This document shows positions 1 through 6,022 of a DNA stretch of 8,458 bases, one piece after another. The translations under genes and the position numbers were made by a program. The notes under the pieces were generated by a model. It was given only the letters and a program-made list of their open reading frames with translations, was not told the DNA's origin and did not search any database. The DNA is from an uncultured Bacilli bacterium (GTDB lineage: Bacteria > Bacillota_I > Bacilli_A > RF39 > UBA660), in contig CAJUGF010000053.1 of assembly GCA_910585915.1 (NCBI GenBank), positions 1-8,458 of the forward strand, in the 5' to 3' direction. Positions within the stretch are counted from its first letter, which is position 1; each line of letters opens with the position of its first letter.

Positions 1-64
1 TTACTCTTTACTTTATAACACTAATATTATCACAATTTTTCAAAAATTTCTACTTTAATAAAAC
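1..64 (-). promoter_or_regulatory. intergenic region past sigE; possible promoter for a gene beyond the window
   Basis: This AT-rich stretch lies beyond the sigE terminator and has no coding potential. On the minus strand there is an extended -10-like element (TG-T-GATAAT, positions 26-34) without a convincing -35 box. An alternative reading is TTGAAA, 17 bp, TGTTAT. Either could drive a gene that starts left of position 1. In Bacillus and Clostridium the next gene is often sigG, but nothing here shows that. The call is weak because AT-rich DNA gives such matches by chance. Confidence 0.22.
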
Positions 65-102
65 AAAAAAATAACAAATTATTATTTTGTAATTTGTTAT
101 TT
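65..102 (-). terminator. Rho-independent terminator of spoIIGA-sigE
   Basis: A perfect 13-bp inverted repeat (positions 69-81 and 90-102, 8-nt loop) is followed on the minus strand by a T run at 65-70. The 5' arm covers the sigE stop codon at 97-99, so the hairpin begins inside the last codons of the gene. The stem is almost all A-T. It closes the transcript right after sigE and separates it from whatever lies further left. Confidence 0.8.
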
Positions 103-786
103 TACTTTTTCTATTATTCCTTTTAAATTTTTTATCACTTTTTTTTCAATTCTTGAAATATAAGACTGACTAATTCCTAGTATTTCTGCTACTTCTTTTT
201 GCGTAAATTCTTCAGTATTATTTAAGCCATAGCGAAGAACCATTATTTGTTTATCTCTTTTATTTAGTTTATTTAATTCTTTGGAAAGTAATCTTTTTTC
301 TAGTTTACTTTCAAATTCTTTACTTACTAAATCATCATCAGTTCCAAGTATATCTTCTAGGTGTAATTCATTTCCTTCGGCATCATAATTTAGAGCATCT
401 TCTAGAGATAGTTCTCCTTTTCTTTTTTTATTTTTTCTTAAAAACATTAAAATTTCATTGGCTATACAACGTGATGCATAGGTAGCTAGTTTAATGTTTT
501 TATCAATTTTATAGGTATTTATTCCTTTTATTAATCCAATGGAACCAATACTTACTAAATCTTCGACATCATATCCCGTGTTTTCATATTTTTTGGCAAG
601 GAATACGACCAAGCGCAAATTGTGTTCAATTAGGATATTTCTCGCTTCTTCATCACCTTTACTAACTTTTATTAGATATTCTAATTCCTTTTCTTTACTA
701 AGAGGGGGTGGTAATTTATCAGTACTTCCCACAAAAAAGCATTCATTATATTTTTTTCTTAACCATTCTAGTATTTTTCTTAACAT
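97..786 (-). CDS. sigE: pro-sigma-E, early mother-cell sporulation sigma factor
   Basis: RNA polymerase sigma factor of the sigma-70 family, 229 aa. It matches SigE along its whole length: a short basic, amphipathic pro-region (residues 1-15), the hallmark junction FFVGSTDKLPPPLS (17-30), region 2 with NLRLVV and the -10-reading KLATYASRCIANEILMFLRK (99-118 or so), LGTDDD (148-153), and the region 4.2 helix-turn-helix TQKEVAEILGISQSYISRIE (195-214). In sporulating Bacillota SigE is made as an inactive membrane-bound precursor and is processed by SpoIIGA in the mother cell. I chose the ATG at 784-786 because GGAGG (794-798) lies 7 nt upstream; an in-frame ATG 18 nt earlier has no such site. 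The gene overlaps the end of spoIIGA by 7 nt (ATGTTAA), which suggests translational coupling. The pro-region is about ten residues shorter than that of B. subtilis. Confidence 0.95.
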   Translation of the reverse strand: MLRKILEWLRKKYNECFFVGSTDKLPPPLSKEKELEYLIKVSKGDEEARNILIEHNLRLVVFLAKKYENTGYDVEDLVSIGSIGLIKGINTYKIDKNIKLATYASRCIANEILMFLRKNKKRKGELSLEDALNYDAEGNELHLEDILGTDDDLVSKEFESKLEKRLLSKELNKLNKRDKQIMVLRYGLNNTEEFTQKEVAEILGISQSYISRIEKKVIKNLKGIIEKVK

Positions 787-1574
787 GGTAAATCCTCCAG
801 ACATTTTGAATTTAAGATACAGCTTATTCCATTTATATGAAACTCTTCATCACTAATTCCTATTAGATAATTTCTTGATTGAACTCCTTTTATTTCTACT
901 TTTTTGGGAGCAATGCATTTTAATAATCCATGATTATTTAGGGAGTTATATGGTACATAAATTGGGCTACGAATATTTTCTTCTTTTAAGGCTTTTTTTT
1001 CGACTAAGATAATTGCCTTTTGTGTGATAGGATCAATTAATTTATTTCCTGTATCTAGGAATGCATTTAATGTTATTTGAGTATTGTTTTTGAAAGTAAT
1101 GATTAATTTATGATAATGTGCATATTGACTTTTCATTTTCTTTTGACTTCTTATGTAAATATATAAGACAAGTGGTGAAACTATGATTAAAAAAAGAAAA
1201 TTTATGGAAAGTCCGTGATGGAAGAAAACAATTCCATCATGTTTGTAGCTAAATTCTAAATTTAGATAATAGAGAAATCCTCCTAATATAGTGCCGCTCA
1301 TGTAAAAGTAAATCATATTTTCTATTGTATAGTGTAAATCTTTCCAAGAAAAGGCTGCAATGCAGATAATAAAGCTCATGATTATTTTAAAAATAAATAG
1401 AGTTATATTAGATATAGGCAAGAATAAAAAAATTAATGTTAAGCTACCTATTACTGCACCTAGTAATAGTCTTTTGATGTTAGCATTTCTTTTTAAAGTT
1501 AAATTTACTGTGATTAATAATAGAAAATCCATAGCAAAGTTTAGTAAGGCTATTAAGTCAATATAGATTGTCAT
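780..1574 (-). CDS. spoIIGA: SpoIIGA, sigma-E-processing membrane aspartic protease
   Basis: Membrane protease that cleaves pro-SigE after asymmetric septation; 264 aa, shorter than the 309 aa of B. subtilis. The N-terminal half (about residues 4-142) is very hydrophobic and can be read as about five membrane spans, beginning with YIDLIALLNFAMDFLLLITV. A cytoplasmic half follows with the family's catalytic motif, AFLDTGNKLIDP (171-182), where Asp174 is the expected active-site aspartate of this pepsin/retropepsin-like domain. The start ATG follows GGTGAT (1578-1583), an acceptable Shine-Dalgarno. The last 7 nt overlap sigE, giving the protease-substrate pair seen across endospore formers. The gene sits downstream of ftsZ but is separated from it by a terminator and about 280 nt, so it probably has its own sporulation-controlled promoter. 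I am confident from the DTGN motif, topology and neighbour together. Confidence 0.92.
   Translation of the reverse strand: MTIYIDLIALLNFAMDFLLLITVNLTLKRNANIKRLLLGAVIGSLTLIFLFLPISNITLFIFKIIMSFIICIAAFSWKDLHYTIENMIYFYMSGTILGGFLYYLNLEFSYKHDGIVFFHHGLSINFLFLIIVSPLVLYIYIRSQKKMKSQYAHYHKLIITFKNNTQITLNAFLDTGNKLIDPITQKAIILVEKKALKEENIRSPIYVPYNSLNNHGLLKCIAPKKVEIKGVQSRNYLIGISDEEFHINGISCILNSKCLEDLPC
794..798 (-). promoter_or_regulatory. ribosome-binding site that sets the sigE start
   Basis: GGAGG on the minus strand, 7 nt before the ATG at 784-786 and inside the last codons of spoIIGA. Its spacing fits this ATG and not the upstream in-frame ATG at 802-804, so sigE is read as 229 aa beginning MLRKILEW. Confidence 0.85.
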
Positions 1575-1858
1575 ATCATCACCATGATTATTATAAAAGA
1601 AGGATAATAAATTTTCTGTCGTTTGGTGATTTTTTATTTAAAAGTTATATAATTTTTTTTCCTATCTTTTTGTGAATTCTTAAATGTCTTTATAACCTTT
1701 ATTTGCAATCATTTTCGGCATGTTTAATTTTAGAAGATGTTCACATATATTTTTATAATTTCTTATATTTTTGCTTTCAAAAGTAGTAAAATATGTTTAT
1801 TTTTTTACATGGATGCTTATAAATAAAGGACTATCACGCAATAACTAACCTTTTGATG
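1575..1858 (-). promoter_or_regulatory. upstream region of spoIIGA-sigE with candidate Spo0A box and long-spaced promoter
   Basis: This roughly 280-nt region has no clear gene. On the minus strand TGCCGAA (1714-1720) matches the Spo0A box consensus TGNCGAA exactly, and a weaker reversed match (TGTCGTT, plus strand) lies at 1617-1623. Downstream of the first box TTCACA (1671-1676) is followed, 21 bp later, by TATAAC (1644-1649). That resembles the known B. subtilis spoIIG promoter, which is a sigma-A promoter with an over-long 22-bp spacer rescued by Spo0A. A TATAAT at about 1593-1598 lies too close to the ATG to be a good promoter. The box match is direct; its use as a promoter is inference. 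Confidence 0.35.
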
Positions 1859-1883
1859 AAAAAAACAAGCATTTTTTGCTTGT
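1859..1883 (-). terminator. Rho-independent terminator of ftsA-ftsZ
   Basis: A perfect 7-bp stem (ACAAGCA / TGCTTGT, arms 1877-1883 and 1865-1871, 5-nt loop) followed by a T run on the minus strand at 1859-1864. It begins at the base immediately after the ftsZ stop codon (1884-1886). It separates cell-division transcription from spoIIGA-sigE. Confidence 0.8.
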
Positions 1884-2933
1884 CTAAAAATCATCTCTTG
1901 TTCTTAAAAATGGTGGAATATCATATTCATTGTCTATACTACTGCTAACTCTTCTTTTTGGTAGTCCTTGATCTTCTTCTTCATTTTTGCCATCAAATCC
2001 TGTAGCAATTACAGTTACAATAACTTCATCAGAAAGATTAGTATTTTGAATTGCACCAAACACAATGTTAATATCGCTATTGGCTGCTTCTCTTACTGTT
2101 TCGACTGCATCTTCAATTTCGAATAAGGTTAATGTATCTCCACCTGTAATATTAATAATGGCATCGGTTGCTCCATCAATTGTTGTTTCAAGTAAAGCAC
2201 TTGATACTGCTTGATGAGCTGCTTCAACAGCACGATTTTCACCAATTCCCATTCCAATTCCAATTAGAGCAGTACCACTTTTTTCCATAACCGTTTTAAC
2301 ATCTGCAAAATCTAGATTGATGACTCCTGTGACTGCAATTAAATCAGAAATTGATTGTACTCCTCGATGTAATACATTGTCCACTTCCTTGAAAGCATCT
2401 TGGAAACTAGTTGTTTTATCAATAATATCTCTTAATCGATCATTTGGTATAATAATTAGAGTATCAACATGCTTCTTTAACTCTTCTAAACCAATTAAAG
2501 CATTTTCCATTCTCTTTTTTCCTTCAAAACGGAATGGTTTTGTTACTATTCCAACTGTTAACGCTCCAGCTTCTTGGGCAATTTCAGCAATGATTGGGGC
2601 AGAACCTGTACCTGTTCCTCCACCAAGTCCACAAGCAATAAAGACCATATCAGCACCTTTCACTGATTCTTCAATCAAAGCTTTGCTTTCTAAGGCTGCT
2701 TCTCTTCCTACTTCTGGGTTACTTCCAGCTCCACGACCACCTGTAATATTTTCTCCAATTTGAATTTTGTTTGTAGCCTTTGAAGCATTTAATACTTGCA
2801 AGTCTGTATTTACGACATAGAATTCTACACCTTGCACGCCTTCTTCTATCATTCTATTTACTGCGTTACATCCACCGCCGCCGCAGCCGAATACTTTTAT
2901 TTTTGCTATTGGGTCTAATTTTAATCCGTCCAT
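1884..2933 (-). CDS. ftsZ: cell division GTPase FtsZ
   Basis: Tubulin-like GTPase that polymerises into the Z-ring at midcell; 349 aa. The GTPase domain shows FGCGGGGCNAVNRM (15-28), the tubulin signature GGGTGTG (104-110), and the T7 synergy loop NLDFADV (206-212), whose Asp208 and Asp211 help hydrolyse GTP in the neighbouring subunit. The C-terminal conserved peptide DIPPFLRTRDDF (338-349), which binds FtsA and other partners, is intact. The linker between core and peptide is only about 22 residues (316-337), short for the family, and accounts for much of the difference from the 382-aa B. subtilis protein. It lies 12 nt after ftsA; its Shine-Dalgarno AAGGAGAG (2940-2947) overlaps the ftsA stop codon. 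Confidence 0.98.
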   Translation of the reverse strand: MDGLKLDPIAKIKVFGCGGGGCNAVNRMIEEGVQGVEFYVVNTDLQVLNASKATNKIQIGENITGGRGAGSNPEVGREAALESKALIEESVKGADMVFIACGLGGGTGTGSAPIIAEIAQEAGALTVGIVTKPFRFEGKKRMENALIGLEELKKHVDTLIIIPNDRLRDIIDKTTSFQDAFKEVDNVLHRGVQSISDLIAVTGVINLDFADVKTVMEKSGTALIGIGMGIGENRAVEAAHQAVSSALLETTIDGATDAIINITGGDTLTLFEIEDAVETVREAANSDINIVFGAIQNTNLSDEVIVTVIATGFDGKNEEEDQGLPKRRVSSSIDNEYDIPPFLRTRDDF

Positions 2934-2945
2934 AATACACTCTCC

Positions 2946-4190
2946 TTAATTGTCAAAAAAGTAACCAAATAATTTTCCTAATACAGAATTTTCTGAAAAG
3001 TTCATTTTTCTTCCATATCCACTTAGTTCTTCTTGTTCTTCTAAGCTATAAATAGAAAACTCTTTATTTCTTAAACGTAATTTGTTTTCATAATATTGAA
3101 TTAATCCTACTGCAGCAGAATATTTATTATTTCTTGCTCCTAATATTGGAATACTCGCTATTTTGGCATGATGGCCAAAATTTTCTTCTACCAGTAAATT
3201 GAAGTCTGGCATTTCCGTTATTCCTCCTGTTATCATTATATAATGAATTTCTTTCTTTGTTAAGAGGTTAATTTGTTTTTTTATTAACTTCAAAATTTCT
3301 TCTAATCTGCTACTAGCAATACTACTTGCTTCATATTGATTGATTTTAATACTTTTCCCCAACTGATTTGTAGTTTCTATAAAAACACTTGGACTTGCCA
3401 TTCGATTATGGGCAAGGCATAGTTCTTCTTTTATATGTTTTGCTTCTTTTAAATTAATTTTATAAACATATGCTAGATCTTTGTCAATATTTTGTCCTCC
3501 CAGTTCTAAGACTTCTGTGTTTAATAAGACTCCTTTGTTGAATATCGATACTGTTGTAGTATCTTCTCCCATATTAATGATTGCCCCTGTTTCTGTTTTC
3601 ATTTTTTCATTTTTCAAGCAAAAATAATCTCCAAGTGAAGTAAGTGATATATCAATTACTTCAACACCTAATTTTTCAATACAGTCAATTAAAGGATGGA
3701 CATTCTTTCGTGGAACAGTTGCAAGTATTGTTTTTACTTTTAATTTTTCTGCAACCATATTAAGAGGATTCGCTACAATTTCATCTTCATTTATTTTGAA
3801 ACTTGTTGGAGTGATATTCGCAAGCTCTTCTTCCTCACCTATTTTGTTATAACTTGCTGCTTGCATTGCTCTTATAATATCTATGCTTCGCACTATTTTT
3901 TCTTCTCCTGTAATGGAAGTCATTCCTTCACTAATTTCAAAGTTTGCATATTGACTAGGAACAGAAGATATTACTTTTCGAATTGGCAATCCGATCATAT
4001 CTTCCGCTTTTTGGAATACTTCTTTTAATGATTCTATTAGGGCATTTGAGTCTACTACATAGCCCTTTTCGATTCCTTCCGTCATGCACTCTGAAACTGC
4101 TAAAATGTTTAATTTATTTCGCACAAATTCTCCTACAACTAGTTTCAAACTGTTGGATCCTAAATCAATACTGGCTATGATTTTTCTCAT
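2946..4190 (-). CDS. ftsA: cell division protein FtsA (actin-like membrane tether)
   Basis: Actin-family protein that anchors FtsZ to the membrane; 414 aa. An N-terminal phosphate-1 motif (IDLGSNSLKLVVGE, 8-21) is followed by the FtsA-type 1C subdomain (about 84-162), a phosphate-2 region (IINMGEDTTT, 204-213), the adenosine motif IMITGGITEMP (318-328), and a C-terminal amphipathic stretch (VLGKLFGYFF, 403-412) that fits the membrane-targeting helix. The phosphate loops are unusual: GSNS replaces the common GTT/GTS, and in phosphate-2 the usual Asp is Asn206 and a usual glycine is Glu209. The start is supported by AGGAGA 8 nt upstream (4199-4204). Directly upstream of ftsZ and within one promoter-terminator unit, it can hardly be another actin-like protein. 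Confidence 0.95.
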   Translation of the reverse strand: MRKIIASIDLGSNSLKLVVGEFVRNKLNILAVSECMTEGIEKGYVVDSNALIESLKEVFQKAEDMIGLPIRKVISSVPSQYANFEISEGMTSITGEEKIVRSIDIIRAMQAASYNKIGEEEELANITPTSFKINEDEIVANPLNMVAEKLKVKTILATVPRKNVHPLIDCIEKLGVEVIDISLTSLGDYFCLKNEKMKTETGAIINMGEDTTTVSIFNKGVLLNTEVLELGGQNIDKDLAYVYKINLKEAKHIKEELCLAHNRMASPSVFIETTNQLGKSIKINQYEASSIASSRLEEILKLIKKQINLLTKKEIHYIMITGGITEMPDFNLLVEENFGHHAKIASIPILGARNNKYSAAVGLIQYYENKLRLRNKEFSIYSLEEQEELSGYGRKMNFSENSVLGKLFGYFFDN

Positions 4191-4222
4191 TCAAGTACTC
4201 TCCTATTTTTATCCTATTAGTA

Positions 4223-4251
4223 ATTATACTTAAAAAAGGTCTAAACTGCAA
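4223..4251 (-). promoter_or_regulatory. sigma-A promoter of ftsA-ftsZ
   Basis: On the minus strand TTGCAG (4246-4251) and TATAAT (4223-4228) are separated by exactly 17 bp. The -10 is a perfect match and the -35 matches at four of six positions. It sits 33 nt before the ftsA start and just downstream of the terminator of the preceding gene, which is where a housekeeping promoter is expected. Confidence 0.75.
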
Positions 4252-4283
4252 GTAAATTGCTTTAAAAAACTGTTTTTTGAAAA

Positions 4284-4308
4284 TAAAAAAGAACAACTTT
4301 CATTGTCC
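4284..4308 (-). terminator. Rho-independent terminator of the membrane-protein gene
   Basis: The minus strand shows GGACAA, a 6-nt loop and TTGTTC (4303-4308 and 4291-4296; one G-T pair), followed by six T (4285-4290). The TGA stop codon at 4300-4302 is inside the loop, so the hairpin is partly coding. Confidence 0.65.
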
Positions 4309-5070
4309 CGTATATATATAATAACTTAGTTCTCCAACTCGTTCTGATTTTTTTAAATAGTTTTTATTATCTCTTTTTTGATAGTCTAGTATTATATAAG
4401 CCGCTTTATTTTCTAGCTTATTTTCTTTTAAATACTCATCTGTAATTTCATATTGATTCTTATAATTTTTTAAGTCACTTTCGATTGTTTTATAATCTAA
4501 AATGTATATTCTATAGATATCTTTTTCTTCATTATATTCTATTTTGTTAAGAACTGGATAGAAATCTATAATTCCACCATCTGGTACCATATAGGTATTG
4601 TAATATTCGCCATCATCACGTTCTTTTTCAAAATCTTCATTTAAAAGCGCAAGATCAAAAAATTCTATAGACTGTATTTTTAAGTAATCTTTTTTTATCC
4701 AAACATAAGAAGATTCGTATGGAGTTTCTTCATATTTTACCAAGCCTTTCATTGAATTTTTATCTTCGGATGATTTTAAGCGAGTGTAGTCTCTAATACT
4801 TTTTAGACGATTTTCCACTTCCTCAAATTCTCTTACTTTTTCATAAGGTAAAGGACAAAAAACATTACGAATTAGGCTACTGTTTTTTATCAATGTGTTC
4901 ATTATTTCTTTTTTTTCTGTTTCATTTTTTTCTACCAGTTTAAAAGTATTTTCTGAAGTAGTTGAAACATCTTTTTCTTCTACTTTATTTTTCTCGTGTA
5001 ATTGCTCTTTTATTTGAGCATTTTGATGCATAACAACGGCTAAAGCACAGAATACTAATGCGATCGCCAT
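4300..5070 (-). CDS. unrecognised membrane-anchored protein (start uncertain, possible frameshift)
   Basis: I do not recognise the family. The 256-aa product has one N-terminal hydrophobic segment (MAIALVFCALAVVM, 1-14) followed by a charged, Glu/Lys-rich stretch (about 19-56) that may form a coiled coil. A mixed alpha/beta-looking domain with many Tyr/Ile/Asp residues follows (about 65-256), containing VPDGGIIDFYP and two IYILDY/YIILDY strands. It is probably anchored in the membrane with its bulk outside. The ATG at 5068-5070 has only a distant AAGGAA, 11 nt away. A better site, AGAAGG 8 nt before an ATG at 5103-5105, is out of frame by one base. With one more A in the A6 run at 5089-5094 the protein would begin MLITKKQGIIIGMAIALVF, 12 residues longer and with a more complete membrane segment. 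The gene has its own promoter and terminator. FtsQ/DivIB often precedes ftsA, but I see no POTRA-like sequence supporting that. Confidence 0.7.
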   Translation of the reverse strand: MAIALVFCALAVVMHQNAQIKEQLHEKNKVEEKDVSTTSENTFKLVEKNETEKKEIMNTLIKNSSLIRNVFCPLPYEKVREFEEVENRLKSIRDYTRLKSSEDKNSMKGLVKYEETPYESSYVWIKKDYLKIQSIEFFDLALLNEDFEKERDDGEYYNTYMVPDGGIIDFYPVLNKIEYNEEKDIYRIYILDYKTIESDLKNYKNQYEITDEYLKENKLENKAAYIILDYQKRDNKNYLKKSERVGELSYYIYTGQ

Positions 5071-5078
5071 ACCAATTA

Positions 5079-5105
5079 TTATTCCTTGTTTTTTGTTATT
5101 AGCAT
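5079..5105 (-). CDS. eight-codon leader ORF or broken start of the membrane protein
   Basis: ATG at 5103-5105 is preceded by AGAAGG (5114-5119) at an ideal 8 nt and reads MLITKNKE before a TAA at 5079-5081. The stop is followed 8 nt later by the ATG of the large ORF. It may be a leader peptide that hands ribosomes on to the main gene, or the true N-terminus split from the rest by one missing A in the run 5089-5094. The sequence alone does not decide. Confidence 0.4.
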   Translation of the reverse strand: MLITKNKE

Positions 5106-5126
5106 AATTTATACCTTCTTTTTTTC

Positions 5127-5155
5127 ATTATAATATATCAATTTTAATTTCACAA
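5127..5155 (-). promoter_or_regulatory. sigma-A promoter of the membrane-protein gene
   Basis: On the minus strand TTGTGA (5150-5155), a 17-bp spacer and TATAAT (5127-5132). Transcription should start near 5120, directly before the AGAAGG ribosome-binding site at 5114-5119. That placement favours initiation at the ATG 5103-5105 and not at 5068-5070. Confidence 0.7.
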
Positions 5156-5185
5156 GTTATTTCTAAGTGTTTAATAATAAAAATC

Positions 5186-5215
5186 AAAAAAACTTTAGAA
5201 AGACTCTAAAGTTTT
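5186..5215 (-). terminator. Rho-independent terminator of infC-rpmI-rplT
   Basis: A perfect 11-bp stem (AAAACTTTAGA / TCTAAAGTTTT; arms 5205-5215 and 5189-5199, 5-nt loop) continues into a run of T on the minus strand (5186-5192). It lies 18 nt after the rplT stop codon and is one of the longest stems in the window. Confidence 0.85.
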
Positions 5216-5233
5216 GGTTTTTAAATATTATTT

Positions 5234-5791
5234 CTATTTTAAATTAGCTAATAATTCATCTTTTTTCATTGAACTATAGCCTTTTACACCTTGTTCTTTT
5301 GCTAATGCTTTTAATTCTGTTAAATTCATTTTAGTATAATCTTTTTTTGTTTCCTCTGCTTGACTCTTTTTTTCTACCGTTTTTGTTTCTTTCTTTTCTT
5401 CTTTTACAGTAGCCTCTTTTGTAGCTTTCTTTCCTGATTTTAAAGCATCTTTTGAAACTTTTACTAACTCTGCAAATGATTTTTCATTATCAATTGCAAG
5501 TTCAGAAAGCATTTTTCTATTTACTTCAATTCCAGCAATTTTAAGTCCATTCATGAATTTAGAATAGCTAATATCATTCATTCTACAAGCTGCATTGATA
5601 CGAGTAATCCAAAGTCTTCTGAAATTTCTTTTATTTTGTTTTCTATCACGATAAGCATAAGCTCCACTATGGAATAATTGTTCTTGTGCTGTCTTATATA
5701 ATCTATGTTTTGATCCAAAGTAACCTTTTGCTTGTTTTAATACTTTACGACGTCTGTTTTTTGAAACAGTTCCACCTTTAACTCTTGCCAT
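5234..5791 (-). CDS. rplT: ribosomal protein bL20 with a C-terminal Rho_N/SAP-like extension
   Basis: Large-subunit assembly protein that binds 23S rRNA; in Bacillota and E. coli it also represses its own operon through the leader mRNA. Residues 1-117 are a standard L20: MARVKGGTVSKNRRRKVLK, GYFGSKHRLYKTA, AYRDRKQNKRNFRRLWITRI and the C-terminal helices. The protein continues to 185 aa, about 65 residues beyond the usual length. The extra part is a Lys/Glu-rich linker (about 119-152) and then MNLTELKALAKEQGVKGYSS plus a helix to the end (155-184). This has the pattern of the Rho N-terminal/SAP-like helical domain (LxxLKxLAKExGIKGYSxxxKxEL). Its Shine-Dalgarno AAGGTGG is 7 nt from the ATG, and rpmI ends only 15 nt upstream. 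What the extra domain does is unknown; nucleic-acid binding is a family-based guess. Confidence 0.95.
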   Translation of the reverse strand: MARVKGGTVSKNRRRKVLKQAKGYFGSKHRLYKTAQEQLFHSGAYAYRDRKQNKRNFRRLWITRINAACRMNDISYSKFMNGLKIAGIEVNRKMLSELAIDNEKSFAELVKVSKDALKSGKKATKEATVKEEKKETKTVEKKSQAEETKKDYTKMNLTELKALAKEQGVKGYSSMKKDELLANLK

Positions 5792-5806
5792 TTTTACACC
5801 ACCTTA

Positions 5807-6004
5807 CTAGATAACAGATTTTAATCTGTCAGCTTCTCCTTTACTTAAGATTCCTTTTCTTCTTCTTTGTCTAATTTGCTTTGGAGTATCTTTATTTGTT
5901 TGATGATTTCCTCCAGAAGCCTTATAAGTTAACGTTCCATTCTTTTTCTTTTTGAACACTTTACTACTAGCTTTATGTGTTTTTTGTTTTGCACCTTTTG
6001 CCAT
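5807..6004 (-). CDS. rpmI: ribosomal protein bL35
   Basis: Small basic protein of the large ribosomal subunit, 65 aa, the usual size. The family features are visible: the N-terminal KQKTHKASSKVFK (residues 6-18), a basic middle, and the C-terminal QIRQRRRKGILSKGEADRLK (about 43-62). It sits between infC and rplT in the order conserved through most bacteria, 18 nt after the infC stop, with an AAGGA-type ribosome-binding site 8 nt before ATG. The N-terminus reads MAKGAKQKTH, slightly longer than the common MPKxKTH form. Confidence 0.96.
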   Translation of the reverse strand: MAKGAKQKTHKASSKVFKKKKNGTLTYKASGGNHQTNKDTPKQIRQRRRKGILSKGEADRLKSVI

Positions 6005-6022
6005 TTTTAACTTCCTTCTTTC

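Noticed and set aside
539..856. 105-codon plus-strand frame across the sigE-spoIIGA junction
   Set aside because: It is antisense to well-identified genes, with no recognisable domain or start signal.
2317..2763. 148-codon open frame on the plus strand
   Set aside because: It lies fully inside ftsZ on the opposite strand, has no ribosome-binding site, and its composition follows from the ftsZ codons.
4261..4280. AAAAAAC-A-GTTTTTT inverted repeat before the ftsA promoter
   Set aside because: The loop would be a single base and the stem nearly all A-T; it is probably chance beside the true terminator at 4284-4308.
4300..5070. FtsQ/DivIB, suggested by a single membrane span just before ftsA
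   Set aside because: No POTRA-like pattern is visible, and the gene has its own terminator and promoter separate from ftsA. The position alone is not enough.
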